In this document: positions 42,516-51,313 of the stretch, piece by piece
Numbering within the stretch: position 1 is the stretch's first letter
Layout of the letters: every line of letters begins with the position of its first letter
Source of the DNA: Rhabdonatronobacter sediminivivens
GTDB taxonomy: Bacteria > Pseudomonadota > Alphaproteobacteria > Rhodobacterales > Rhodobacteraceae
Reading direction: 5' to 3'
NCBI RefSeq assembly: GCF_013415485.1
Contig: NZ_JACBXS010000013.1
Span: 35,099-99,098, forward strand
DNA length: 64,000 nucleotides
Program-made: the position numbers and the translations under genes
Notes under the pieces: model-generated
What the model saw: only the letters and a program-made list of their open reading frames with translations
Databases searched by the model: none
Told to the model about the DNA's origin: nothing

Positions 42516-43616
42516 TCAGGACGGGTCCAGAGCGCGACAATCCTCGATACTCCATCCAACGGGCGCCTTCTGGCCGACCTTCATGTCGCGGCCATCGGCA
42601 TTGTTAGGCACCTTGACGATGAATTCATCATCGCCACAGACATTCATGCGCACGCGAATATGGTCGCCGAGATAAATCAACTCCAGAACTTCGGCCTCGA
42701 AGCTGTTGGGTCGCTCCGCCGCGCCCTCGCCCAGAACGACACGTTCGGGGCGCAGTGAAAGGGTAGACTGAACGCCTGTCCCTTCAACATTCACGCGCAA
42801 CGCCTTGACCACCGACCCGTTGTCCAGCCGGACCGAACAGGTGCTGCCGTCAATGGCATCGACCTTGCCGCGCAGCGTGTTGTTTTCGCCGATGAAGGCC
42901 GCAACAAAGGCGTTGTCCGGCTTTTCATACAGCACCGCCGGCGGGGCAAGCTGCTGGATGCGGCCATCGTCGAACACGGCAACATTGTCCGACATGGTCA
43001 ATGCCTCGGTCTGGTCATGGGTCACATAGACCACCGTGACGCCCAGGCTTTCGTGGATGTGCTTGATCTCATACTGCATCCGCTCACGCAGGTTCTTGTC
43101 CAGCGCGCCCAGCGGCTCATCCATCAGCACCAGGTCCGGTTCGAACACCAGCGCACGCGCCAGGGCGATACGCTGCTGCTGTCCGCCCGAAAGCTGCGCC
43201 GGACGGCGCCCGGCGAAATTGCCCATCTGCACCATATCCAGCGCGCGCTTGACCTTCTGCTCACGCTCCGACTTGCCCATGCCGCGCACTTCAAGCGGAA
43301 AGGAGAGGTTCTCGCCCACGGTCATATGCGGGAACAGTGCATAGTTCTGGAACACCATGCCGATCCCACGCTTGTGCGGCGGGACACTGTTGATGGGATT
43401 GCCCCCCAGCGTGATCTCGCCCGAGGTTGCGGTTTCGAACCCCGCCAGCATCATCAGGCAAGTGGTCTTGCCCGACCCCGAGGGTCCAAGCATGGTCATG
43501 AACTCACCCCTGCCGATCGACAGGTTCAGATCTTTCACGACCAGCGTTTCACCATCATAGCTTTTCTGAACGCGATCGAACGTGACAAAGCCGTCATCCG
43601 GACTGGAATCACTCAC
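42516..43616 (-). CDS. ABC transporter ATP-binding protein, PotA-like
   Basis: A 366-residue ATPase. Walker A is GPSGSGKTTC, the signature is LSGGQQQR, Walker B is VLMDEPLGALD and the switch is YVTHDQ. A C-terminal TOBE domain (about 280-366) is typical of PotA-type ATPases. GTG at 43616 is chosen because GGGAG lies 7 nt upstream; the ATG at 43667 has no ribosome site. First gene of the operon, with a long leader up to tRNA-Leu. Confidence 0.92.
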   Translation of the reverse strand: MSDSSPDDGFVTFDRVQKSYDGETLVVKDLNLSIGRGEFMTMLGPSGSGKTTCLMMLAGFETATSGEITLGGNPINSVPPHKRGIGMVFQNYALFPHMTVGENLSFPLEVRGMGKSEREQKVKRALDMVQMGNFAGRRPAQLSGGQQQRIALARALVFEPDLVLMDEPLGALDKNLRERMQYEIKHIHESLGVTVVYVTHDQTEALTMSDNVAVFDDGRIQQLAPPAVLYEKPDNAFVAAFIGENNTLRGKVDAIDGSTCSVRLDNGSVVKALRVNVEGTGVQSTLSLRPERVVLGEGAAERPNSFEAEVLELIYLGDHIRVRMNVCGDDEFIVKVPNNADGRDMKVGQKAPVGWSIEDCRALDPS

Positions 43617-43921
43617 GCTTTTCTCCCTGTTCTCCGGCAGCTTTCCTGCCTTGTTGGTTCTGATCATAAACCGAACAGGTATGCGTTGTGCAACCGTATT
43701 GTCCTGTTTTCCGCCCCGGAGCCTCAATCCAGAACAATCGACCGGAAAAAACGCAGAATACAGGTCAATTCCACCTGAAATCACGGCGCAGAAGGCGATT
43801 CTCTGGCGGGCGCGATGCCCGCCATCCCAACCGGGCGGCGACCCGGACCTCTGAAATGCGCAATAATCCGGCAGGCGCCCAAATCCTGAACAGTGTTCAG
43901 CATGGCTTCGGGCCTGAATGA
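43617..43921. other. 305-bp region between tRNA-Leu(GAG) and the ABC operon
   Basis: No gene was found. It should hold the promoter of the ABC operon (AT-richer part, about 43670-43780), a hairpin TGGCGGGC-GCGAT-GCCCGCCA at 43804-43824, and a small palindrome CTGAACA-G-TGTTCAG at 43886-43900 just 3' of the tRNA. The last could be the tRNA transcript end. No riboswitch structure was recognised. Confidence 0.5.
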
Positions 43922-44008
43922 TGGTGCGGTCGAGAGGACTCGAACCTCCACGGGAGTTACCCCACAGCGACCTCAACGCTGCGCGTCTACCAATTCCGCC
44001 ACGACCGC
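43922..44008 (-). tRNA. tRNA-Leu (anticodon GAG)
   Basis: Class II tRNA. Acceptor GCGGTCG / CGACCGC with encoded ACCA. Anticodon stem CAGCG/CGCTG with loop TTGAGGT (anticodon GAG, reading CUC and CUU). A long variable arm contains TGGGGTAACTCCC. T arm GGAGGTTCGAGTCCTCT. All arms pair well. Confidence 0.96.
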
Positions 44009-44198
44009 ACATCCGTGACAGGCGCGTCTGTAGCCGTTGCCCCCGCCCTTGTGAAGAGGGAATTCGCGCGCCGCACCCGTTTTTGGACACTCTTGCCAGG
44101 GCCTGCGGACCGCGCGCGGTTTTTTCGGCTTTTCCCGTCGCCTTCCCCGGGCTAGGCAGAAGCTTGGCGCCATACGCCGCTGCCTGCTGGAGTCCCCG

Positions 44199-44843
44199 AT
44201 GCCCGAATGGCGCATGATCGAAGGGCTGGCCGATTACCGCCAGACGCTGTCCGCGATGGAGGCCCATGTTGCCGAAATCGCCGCCGGTCGCGCGCCCGAA
44301 TCGATCTGGCTGCTGGAGCATCCGCCGCTTTACACCGCCGGCACCAGCGCGCAATCGCAGGACCTCACCGACCCGGGGCGCTTTCCGGTGCATGTGGCGG
44401 GGCGGGGCGGGCAATACACCTATCACGGCCCCGGCCAGCGCGTGGGCTATGTCATGCTGGATCTGAACCGGCGCGAACGCGACGTGCGCCGCTTCGTCAC
44501 CGCTTTGGAGGATTGGGTGATCGACACCCTGGCCGAATTCAATGTGACCGGCGAACGCCGCGCGGGCCGCGTCGGCGTCTGGGTCACGCGCCCTGACAAG
44601 CCCCCCCTGCCCGATGGCACCCCGCGCGAGGACAAGATCGCCGCCATCGGCATCAAGCTGCGCCGCTGGGTCAGCTTTCACGGGCTGGCGATCAATGTTG
44701 AACCGGATCTGAGCCATTATGACGGGATCGTGCCCTGCGGGATCACCGGGCACGGGGTGACCAGCCTGGTGGATCTGGGCCTGCCGGTCACCCTCCATGA
44801 CGTCGATCTGGCGCTGAAGCGCAGCTTTCCGCGCCATTTCTGA
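44199..44843 (+). CDS. lipB: Lipoyl(octanoyl) transferase
   Basis: Transfers octanoyl from acyl carrier protein to lipoyl domains. 214 residues. Signature [17 protein letters not shown] is followed by the catalytic Lys in [10 protein letters not shown] and the catalytic Cys in [17 protein letters not shown] lies 6 nt before the ATG. The gene ends 30 nt before a G-quadruplex palindrome. Confidence 0.96.
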   Translation: MPEWRMIEGLADYRQTLSAMEAHVAEIAAGRAPESIWLLEHPPLYTAGTSAQSQDLTDPGRFPVHVAGRGGQYTYHGPGQRVGYVMLDLNRRERDVRRFVTALEDWVIDTLAEFNVTGERRAGRVGVWVTRPDKPPLPDGTPREDKIAAIGIKLRRWVSFHGLAINVEPDLSHYDGIVPCGITGHGVTSLVDLGLPVTLHDVDLALKRSFPRHF

Positions 44844-44873
44844 AACCGCGCCACGCCGGACGCCCGTGCCCGG

Positions 44874-44941
44874 CCCGCGCTTGCGCGGGCAGCGCCCTCG
44901 GGGCGCGCAGGGTGGGTGGGTGGGCGCGGCCCGAGGGCGCT
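44874..44941 (-). repeat. G-quadruplex palindromic element, copy 4
   Basis: The plus strand has hairpin CCCGCGC-TT-GCGCGGG (44874-44889), then AGCGCCCTCGG, then GGGTGGGTGGGTGGG (44910-44924), then CCGAGGGCGCT ending at 44941. It is in the same order as copies 2 and 3. It lies between two convergent genes. The pentaheme cytochrome gene ends 29 nt to the right and has the G-rich strand as template; relative to lipB the G-rich strand is sense. Confidence 0.85.
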
Positions 44942-44969
44942 TTCTGCCCCTACTCACCCCAAAGCAACC

Positions 44970-46061
44970 TCAGGGCCGCGATACCCCCGAAACATCGATC
45001 TCCACCGCCTCGGCCAGATCCACCAGGCTGTCATGCAGGATCTGCAACATGTAGCGGGGGTTATGCACATACCCCCCCGGCGACTTGCGCGAGACCTGAT
45101 AGTTATACGCTGCCTTCAGCAGCCGCGGGGTAAACGCCTGATAGCGGTTGTCCCGGCTCAGCGCATCGCCCGTCGCCGCGCCCGAGCCATCCTGGTCCAC
45201 GAAGAAATAGGGAAACCCCGCCCCATAGGCGATGGGCGTGCCTGCGACCTCAGCGGCATAAAGGCGGATGGCCTCGAACAGCTTTGCCTCCAGCGCGACG
45301 ATCTCGGCGTGAATGCCGCCAGACCGGTCGCCGGTTCCGGCGAAATCGCGGTGCTGGGTGCGGATATCGCGCAGATCCTCCGCCCCGCCCTGGTGGCAGG
45401 CCACGCAGCCCTCGACCACCGCCTGCGACAACTGGGTGCTGTGGGGGCTGTGGCAGTCGCTGCAGGTGGCCGCACCCGGCACATGCATGAACCGGCCCGC
45501 ATAGCTGCGCCCGTCATACTGCAATCCCGGACGCACATCGGCGCCCAGGGTCACCGCCGCGGCGGGGCCGTAGTGAATATTGATGAAGGACAGATCGGCA
45601 CTGACCGTGTCAGCATCCATATCCGCGACCCGGTTGACGACGGCATCGCCGGACTGCCGCCCGCCGTGGCAGACGTTGCAGGTCGCCTCCATCCCCAGCC
45701 CGTCCACGGTGATGCCCGCCGGAAAGGTGACAGCGTCCAGCGCATGCGCCTCGGCCGTGTGGCACGAGGCGCAGCCGATCGGCGAATTGATCGCCCCCGC
45801 GCGGTGCACGCTTCCGGCTTCGGACCCGTCCGAACCCAGGAAATCCAGAAATCCGGTTTCCGAATGGCAGATCGCACAGGATTCGGGCACCTCACCGGCC
45901 TCGTTCCAATAGGTGAAGGAAGGCGAATGATAATCCCCATGGGGTGAGGCCAGCCAGGCCGCAACGATCCGCTCCAGCCCCACAAGGCCGTTGTCATCAG
46001 CCCGCGCCTGCGCCGGCATCAACAGAACCACAACCGCCAGCGCAAATGTCACAAAACGCAT
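44970..46061 (-). CDS. Periplasmic pentaheme c-type cytochrome
   Basis: A 363-residue exported protein with signal peptide (ALAVVVLLMPAQARA). Five CXXCH heme sites are present: CAICH (62), CASCH (97), CNVCH (128), CSDCH (200) and CVACH (219). Distal His ligands are numerous (HGDYH, HRAG, HVPG). The C-terminal 130 residues carry no heme sites and are probably helical. Not matched to a named enzyme; multiheme proteins of this kind carry electrons or reduce N/S oxyanions. It is divergent from a membrane flavocytochrome and shares with it a promoter region with an FNR-like box. Confidence 0.8.
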   Translation of the reverse strand: MRFVTFALAVVVLLMPAQARADDNGLVGLERIVAAWLASPHGDYHSPSFTYWNEAGEVPESCAICHSETGFLDFLGSDGSEAGSVHRAGAINSPIGCASCHTAEAHALDAVTFPAGITVDGLGMEATCNVCHGGRQSGDAVVNRVADMDADTVSADLSFINIHYGPAAAVTLGADVRPGLQYDGRSYAGRFMHVPGAATCSDCHSPHSTQLSQAVVEGCVACHQGGAEDLRDIRTQHRDFAGTGDRSGGIHAEIVALEAKLFEAIRLYAAEVAGTPIAYGAGFPYFFVDQDGSGAATGDALSRDNRYQAFTPRLLKAAYNYQVSRKSPGGYVHNPRYMLQILHDSLVDLAEAVEIDVSGVSRP

Positions 46062-46120
46062 ATCACCCCTCCCTGCTACCGAACGGTGGCCACTTGCCAG
46101 ATACCGATGATCAACGGCAC

Positions 46121-46134
46121 TTGATTCCCGTCAA
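46121..46134. promoter_or_regulatory. FNR/FnrL-like box between pentaheme cytochrome and flavocytochrome genes
   Basis: TTGAT-TCCC-GTCAA matches TTGAT-N4-ATCAA with one mismatch. It lies 60 nt upstream of the cytochrome ATG and 67 nt upstream of the oxidoreductase ATG, almost midway. That suits shared control of both divergent genes by an oxygen-sensing regulator. Confidence 0.6.
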
Positions 46135-46200
46135 TGCTTCATGTTCCGATATGCATCATGCTGCCTGCAAGCGCGGCCTGAAACAAGGGAAACAGACGGG

Positions 46201-47649
46201 ATGCACGCGATACTGCCGCGGTTTTCAGGCCGCACACTGGCCATGATCTATTTGCTGGGCATGGCCGTTCCGCTGGCGCTGGCACTGGCGCAGCGGGTGG
46301 CCCCGGCGGCGCTGTGGGAGTATGCGGCCGCAGCGCTGGGGATCGTCGCACTGGCCGGAATGGCGGTGCAATTCGTCACCTCGGGGCGGTTCGAGGCAGC
46401 CTCGGGGCAACTCGGCATCGACAAGATCATGAGCTTTCACAAGATCGCCGCCTGGTGGCTGCTGCTGGCGGTGCTGGCGCATCCGCTGCTGTATGTTCTG
46501 CCCACATGGGCCGCAGACCCGGCCCTGGCGCGCATCCGGCTGGAGTTCTACGTGACCGATCCCGGCTATCGCAGCGGCGTGGGGGCGCTGGGGGCGCTGC
46601 TGCTGCTGGTGGTCAGCTCTGCCCTGCGCGAACGGCTGCCCCTGCCCTATGAGCTGTGGCGCGCAACCCATGTCGTGCTGGCGCTGGTGGCCGTGATCGG
46701 CGGGCTGCACCATGCCATCGCGGTGGGCAGGTTCAGCGCCGAAGGGCCGGTTGCGGGCTTCTGGTGGCTGCTGGGTGCAGGGATCGCGGCGGTCATGGCC
46801 ACGCTTTACGGCTGGCGCTGGTGGCATCTGCACCGCCATCCCTGGCGGCTGCAGGCCGTGACAAAACGCGCCGACCGCATGTGGGAACTGGACATCCAGC
46901 CCGCGCCCGGCACCCCGCCCCTGCCCTATCACGCCGGGCAATTCGTCTGGATGACCGACCGGGGCCGCCGGTTTCCGCTGCTGGACCATCCGTTTTCCAT
47001 TGCCGACAGCCCGGCGCGCCCGGGGCTCAGCCTGCTGATCAAGGAGGCGGGCGATTACACCAGCCAGATCGGTCAGTTGCCCGAAGGCTGCAGCATAGGG
47101 ATCGACGGCCCCTATGGCGAATTCACCCTCGAGGCCCATGATCCGGCGGCGGTGCTGCTGATCGGCGGCGGCGTGGGGATCGCACCGCTGCTGGGCATCC
47201 TGCGCGACATGGCCGAACGGGGGGATCGCAGGCCGGTCCGCCTGGCCTATGCCGTGGGCCAGCCGCAGAATTTCGCCTGCCTTGAAGAATTGCGGCGAAT
47301 CGCGGCCGACGCCGGGCTGGACCTGAAACTCTGGCTGTTGACCGAGGACGGCCCGGCCGAGCCGGACATGGCACAGGGCCGCCTGACGCCTGAGCGTTTG
47401 CGTGCGATGCTGGAGGGGCTGGACCCCGCCCGGACCAAGGCCATGATCTGCGGCCCGGGGCCGATGGTGGTGGCGGTGTCGGATGCGCTGCTGGACCTGG
47501 GACTGCCCATGGCCAATGTGATCTACGAACGCTTCGACTATGCCGGGGGCACCCGGTCACGCCAGGACCGCGCCCGCACCAGGGCGTTTGTGTCTGTCGG
47601 TGCCGCCCTGGGTGTGCTGGTGGCCGGTTTCGCGGTGCTGGCGGGCTGA
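46201..47649 (+). CDS. Ferric-reductase-like transmembrane flavocytochrome oxidoreductase
   Basis: A 482-residue protein. The N-terminal half is a ferric-reductase/NOX-type membrane domain of about six helices with heme-ligating His in MSFHKIAAWWLLLAVLAHPLL and WRATHVVLALVAVIGGLHHAI. The C-terminal half is a ferredoxin-reductase module: HPFSIADSP binds FAD, GGGVGIAPLLGIL binds NAD(P), and CGPGPMV is the conserved cysteine motif. It would move electrons from cytoplasmic NAD(P)H across the membrane, plausibly to the divergent periplasmic pentaheme cytochrome. The ATG at 46201 is chosen by homology. Confidence 0.82.
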   Translation: MHAILPRFSGRTLAMIYLLGMAVPLALALAQRVAPAALWEYAAAALGIVALAGMAVQFVTSGRFEAASGQLGIDKIMSFHKIAAWWLLLAVLAHPLLYVLPTWAADPALARIRLEFYVTDPGYRSGVGALGALLLLVVSSALRERLPLPYELWRATHVVLALVAVIGGLHHAIAVGRFSAEGPVAGFWWLLGAGIAAVMATLYGWRWWHLHRHPWRLQAVTKRADRMWELDIQPAPGTPPLPYHAGQFVWMTDRGRRFPLLDHPFSIADSPARPGLSLLIKEAGDYTSQIGQLPEGCSIGIDGPYGEFTLEAHDPAAVLLIGGGVGIAPLLGILRDMAERGDRRPVRLAYAVGQPQNFACLEELRRIAADAGLDLKLWLLTEDGPAEPDMAQGRLTPERLRAMLEGLDPARTKAMICGPGPMVVAVSDALLDLGLPMANVIYERFDYAGGTRSRQDRARTRAFVSVGAALGVLVAGFAVLAG

Positions 47650-47685
47650 AACACCACCTGCGCATGCGACACCGCGCCGCAAACC

Positions 47686-47712
47686 GAAAAAGGCCCCCGG
47701 CAGGGGGCCTTG
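47686..47712 (-). terminator. Rho-independent terminator of rpmB
   Basis: On the minus strand, AAGGCCCCC and GGGGGCCTT flank a TGCC loop and are followed by TTTTT. It lies 23 nt after the rpmB stop and may also serve the convergent oxidoreductase gene. Confidence 0.88.
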
Positions 47713-47734
47713 AAACCTTGCAATGGCGCGCGGC

Positions 47735-48049
47735 TCAGGCTTCGGCTTCGGCCTCAGCTGCGACCGCTGCCGCCTGCGCCTTGGCGATTTCCTTCTTCAC
47801 CTTCAGCGCATTGGCCGACAGCTCTTCATCCTTGGCGCGGGCCAGATAGGCGTCCAGACCGCCGCGATGATCGACCGAGCGCAGCGCGGACGAGGACACG
47901 CGCATCTTCACGGTGCGTCCCAGAACCTCGGACTGCAGCGACACATCCTGCAGGTTGGGCAGGAAGCGGCGCTTGGTCTTGTTGTTGGCATGACTGACAT
48001 TCTGGCCGGACATCGGCCCCTTACCGGTTAGTTCGCAGCGGCGCGACAT
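47735..48049 (-). CDS. rpmB: 50S ribosomal protein L28
   Basis: A 104-residue ribosomal protein starting [29 protein letters not shown], the hallmark of L28. The Ala/Glu-rich C-terminal extension (about residues 80-104) is typical of alphaproteobacterial L28. GAGG is found 9 nt before the ATG. A strong intrinsic terminator follows. Confidence 0.97.
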   Translation of the reverse strand: MSRRCELTGKGPMSGQNVSHANNKTKRRFLPNLQDVSLQSEVLGRTVKMRVSSSALRSVDHRGGLDAYLARAKDEELSANALKVKKEIAKAQAAAVAAEAEAEA

Positions 48050-48176
48050 ATCCTTGATCCTCGTATCCTTGGCGCGGGAACTGGTGGCACCCGGGCGCAC
48101 ATGACGGTCAGGCGCCCGGGGCGCCCGCAATCTCACCGCGCGCTGATAGGCGCATTCGGCACAGGCGTCAAGCGAT

Positions 48177-49199
48177 TCACACGCGCGCGGCGCCGGATAG
48201 TTCCGCGCCCGGGGCGGATGCCCGTTCCAGCCGCGTCAGAAGCTCCTGCGCTGCGGCCGCAGGGGCCACGCGCCCGGCGGCGACATCCCGGGCCATATGC
48301 TCCAGCAAGTCGCGATTGGCGGGGGCGTCTAGCTCTGCCAGCAAGCCCTGGCGGACATCCTCCAGAAACCAGTGACGGGCCTGGTCGGCGCGGCGCCGGT
48401 CCCAATGCCCGTTTTCGCGCCGCCAGGCGACAAGGGCGCCGATCTCGGACCAGACGGTATCAATGCCGCCGCCTTCCAGCGCAGAGACGGTCATGGCCTT
48501 TGGAAAGCCTTCGGGGTCCTGGGGGCGGCGGCGCAACAGGCGCAGGGCACCGGCATAATCGGCACGGGTGCGCTGGGCGGCGGGTTTCAGATCGCCATCG
48601 GCCTTGTTGACGACGATCAGGTCCGCCACCTCCATGATCCCGCGCTTGACGCCCTGCAACTCATCGCCGCCCGCCGGGGCCAGCAGCAGCAGGAACACGT
48701 CCGAAAGTTCCGCCACCACGGTTTCCGACTGGCCCACCCCCACGGTTTCGATCAGCACCACATCGAAACCCGCGCCTTCGCAAAGTGCCACGGCCTCACG
48801 CGTGCGCCGGGCGACCCCGCCCAGATGCGTCTGGCTGGGCGAGGGGCGGATGAACGCCTTTGGATCGCGTGATAGCCGCTCCATCCGCGTCTTGTCGCCC
48901 AGAATCGACCCGCCGGTGCGCGCGCTGGACGGGTCCACCGCCAGCACCGCCACCCGCAACCCCTGCGCCGTCAGCATCAGCCCGAAGCTTTCGATGAAGG
49001 TCGATTTGCCCACCCCCGGCGTCCCTGACAGGCCGATCCGGATCGCCTGACGCCCGCCGCTTTCCCGCGCCAGGGCATCCAGCAGCGCAGCCCCCTGCGC
49101 TCCATGATCGGCGCGGCGGCTTTCCACCAGGGTGATCGCGCGTGCAAGCGCGCGGCGTTCCCCCCGCGCCACGCTGCGGGCCAGTTCCTCGGGCGTCAC
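48177..49199 (-). CDS. meaB: MeaB/ArgK GTPase, methylmalonyl-CoA mutase chaperone
   Basis: A 340-residue G3E-family GTPase that protects and reloads B12-dependent mutases. The P-loop is [15 protein letters not shown], followed by [20 protein letters not shown], typical of the family. ETVGVGQSE is the metal-linked switch region and VNKADGD the base-recognition motif. GTG start with AGGGGGA 7 nt upstream. No mutase gene is in the window, though cobS shows that the cell makes B12. Confidence 0.93.
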   Translation of the reverse strand: MTPEELARSVARGERRALARAITLVESRRADHGAQGAALLDALARESGGRQAIRIGLSGTPGVGKSTFIESFGLMLTAQGLRVAVLAVDPSSARTGGSILGDKTRMERLSRDPKAFIRPSPSQTHLGGVARRTREAVALCEGAGFDVVLIETVGVGQSETVVAELSDVFLLLLAPAGGDELQGVKRGIMEVADLIVVNKADGDLKPAAQRTRADYAGALRLLRRRPQDPEGFPKAMTVSALEGGGIDTVWSEIGALVAWRRENGHWDRRRADQARHWFLEDVRQGLLAELDAPANRDLLEHMARDVAAGRVAPAAAAQELLTRLERASAPGAELSGAARV

Positions 49200-49302
49200 C
49201 GCATCCCCCTTTCGTGCCGAAACCTCAACGGTGTTCTGCCCCGTCCGCGCGGGTAAAGTCCAGCCTTGCCCCGCGAAGGCGCCTGCAGAAATCCGCGCGG
49301 TG

Positions 49303-49761
49303 CTATCGGATGATCGGTTCCAGCGGATCGTATAGCGCCTGCGCGGCCTGCCCCTCGGCGCCAAAGGCCAGATCTGGCAGGGTATCGGGCTTGAAGCGCA
49401 GCGCGCGCAGCTCGGCCTCGGTCACAAGGCGGCGTTGATCCACCACACCGGCCGGATCGCGCCACGCGGCATCCGGGGTGCCTGCGGTGATGGTGGCGCG
49501 AAAATAGATGTCCACCTGATGAAAACTGCCGCGCGGGTCATGAAATTCATTGATCAGACAGGGCGCGCCCACGGCAATGCGCAGGCCGCATTCCTCATGC
49601 ACCTCGCGCGCCAGATTGTCGGGCAAAGAGGCCCCGCGCTCTACCCCGCCGCCCGGGGCGCACCACAGATCGCTGACCCCGCCAGGCCAGGCATTCACCA
49701 CCAGAAGCCGCCCCTGATGCAGGATCACCGCACGCACTGCCAGCCGCACCGATTTCGCCAT
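49303..49761 (-). CDS. NUDIX hydrolase
   Basis: A 152-residue hydrolase of nucleoside diphosphates linked to another moiety. The Nudix box reads [21 protein letters not shown] and continues CGL, with all metal-binding Glu residues. Substrate unknown. The start MAKSVRLAV has GGGAG upstream. It lies divergently 63 nt from the lipase gene. Confidence 0.9.
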   Translation of the reverse strand: MAKSVRLAVRAVILHQGRLLVVNAWPGGVSDLWCAPGGGVERGASLPDNLAREVHEECGLRIAVGAPCLINEFHDPRGSFHQVDIYFRATITAGTPDAAWRDPAGVVDQRRLVTEAELRALRFKPDTLPDLAFGAEGQAAQALYDPLEPIIR

Positions 49762-49824
49762 GACCGCTCCCTTGCCGCAGGGGCGCCTCTGGTGGTGGCG
49801 CCGACATGCGCCTATATAGCGCGC

Positions 49825-50547
49825 ATGAAATGGATTGTCGCTTTCCTGTTGTCGTTTCCCGGGGTCGCTTCGGCGGCCGATTGCGTTGTGCTGCTGCATG
49901 GGCTGGCGCGGACCGAAGCCTCGCTTCTGCCCATGGATGAGGCATTGCAGTTTCACGGCTATCAGACCGTCAACCATGGCTATCCCTCCCGGGCCGCCCC
50001 GATCGGGGATCTGGTTGAGTATGTGGGCGCAGCCGCAGCCGAATGTGAGGGCGACCGGCTGCATTTCGTCACCCATTCCATGGGCGGCATCCTTGTGCGC
50101 GCCTGGCTGCAGGACCATCGCCCCGAGAACCTGGGCCATGTGGTGATGATGGCCCCGCCCCACCACGGGTCCGAACTGGTGGATCTCTTCGCCGAGATCG
50201 AGGCCTTCGAATGGGTCAATGGCCCCGCCGGGCTGGAACTGGGCACGGACATGGCCTCGACCCCGATGCAGCTGGATTACCCCGATTATTCGCTGGGCAT
50301 CATCGCGGGCAATGTGTCCTTCAACCCGCTGACCTCGGCGCTGATCGAAGGCGATGACGATGGCAAGGTCTCGGTTGAAAGCACCAGGCTGACGGGGATG
50401 TCCGATCACATCACCCTGCCGGTGACGCATACCTACATGATGCTCAACCCGATGGTCATGGCGCAGGTGCTGGAATTCCTGCGCTATGGCAGCTTTGACC
50501 ACAGCATGAATCTTCCCAACGCGCTGCGCAAGCTGGCCAATCCCTGA
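49825..50547 (+). CDS. Secreted lipase-like alpha/beta hydrolase
   Basis: A 240-residue protein with a short signal peptide ([14 protein letters not shown]). The oxyanion region is [14 protein letters not shown] and the nucleophile elbow is [10 protein letters not shown]. Asp in [13 protein letters not shown] and His in VTHTYMML are candidate acid and base. Probably periplasmic; the substrate is unknown. Convergent with the TIGR02186 gene, with 4 nt between stop codons. Confidence 0.82.
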   Translation: MKWIVAFLLSFPGVASAADCVVLLHGLARTEASLLPMDEALQFHGYQTVNHGYPSRAAPIGDLVEYVGAAAAECEGDRLHFVTHSMGGILVRAWLQDHRPENLGHVVMMAPPHHGSELVDLFAEIEAFEWVNGPAGLELGTDMASTPMQLDYPDYSLGIIAGNVSFNPLTSALIEGDDDGKVSVESTRLTGMSDHITLPVTHTYMMLNPMVMAQVLEFLRYGSFDHSMNLPNALRKLANP

Positions 50548-50551
50548 GCAA

Positions 50552-51313
50552 TCAGGTGCGCAGCACCCGGAACGCCGCCGAAGCCCCCCAGCCGAAGAAC
50601 AGCGCCAGCCCCAGGGCCAGCAGCCCGTAAAGAAAGGGCTGTTCATAGGCCATGTTGTAAAGCCAGCGTTCCAGAACGGCCTTCTGCACGTCGATTTCCG
50701 TGTCGAACCGGTCGATCACCGCCCCGTCGCGCACCAGAAAGACGCGGGTGGCATAGCTGCCCTCGACCAGGTTCTTGGGCAGGGAAATCGTGGTGCTGAA
50801 CAGGGTATCGCGCTCCAGCGTGACACTGGATTCCAGTTGCTGATACAGGTTCTCGTTCTGGCGGATACGGACCAGCGCATCGGAAAAGGCCGCGGGGTTG
50901 GCGACCGTGGCATCCTCGCGGGCCTCGAAAATGGCCAGCCGCGTGGAAATACGGTGGCGCAGGTCCGAATCCAGGCTCAGGATCTGCTCCAGCGGCCCGG
51001 TCGAGGCCACGGCATAGAAACTGGGCGCGGCGCGGATGCGCATCGATTCCACATTCACCCAGATCCCCAGCCGCCGCGCCTTGCGCCAGATCACCGCCGG
51101 GGTGGGCGGCCCCTCGATGGTGACGATGACATGCAACTCGCCCTCCTCGGGCAGGGGGGCCTCACGTCGCACGGCACCAAAGACCAGGATTTCGGAGCCT
51201 TCGAAATTCACCGTCAGGGAAAGCTGCTTCTGGCTGAGCCCGGCAAGGATTTCCTCGGCCCTGGCGGGCAGTGCGGCCAGCAGACAGAGGGCAAGGACCA
51301 CCAGAAACCGCAT
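50552..51313 (-). CDS. TIGR02186 family membrane-anchored protein
   Basis: A 253-residue protein with a signal peptide (LVVLALCLLAALPARA) and a C-terminal transmembrane helix (PFLYGLLALGLALFFGWGAS), leaving a large periplasmic domain that starts at EEILAGLSQKQLSLTVNFEGSE. This alphaproteobacterial family is commonly encoded next to a TauE/SafE-type exporter, as here, and may assist it. The ATG overlaps the exporter stop (TGATG). Confidence 0.85.
   Translation of the reverse strand: MRFLVVLALCLLAALPARAEEILAGLSQKQLSLTVNFEGSEILVFGAVRREAPLPEEGELHVIVTIEGPPTPAVIWRKARRLGIWVNVESMRIRAAPSFYAVASTGPLEQILSLDSDLRHRISTRLAIFEAREDATVANPAAFSDALVRIRQNENLYQQLESSVTLERDTLFSTTISLPKNLVEGSYATRVFLVRDGAVIDRFDTEIDVQKAVLERWLYNMAYEQPFLYGLLALGLALFFGWGASAAFRVLRT

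Noticed and set aside
42516..44957. 813-codon reading of the PotA-like gene extended upstream
   Set aside because: The extension runs through tRNA-Leu and antisense to lipB; a GTG with a good ribosome site gives the normal length.
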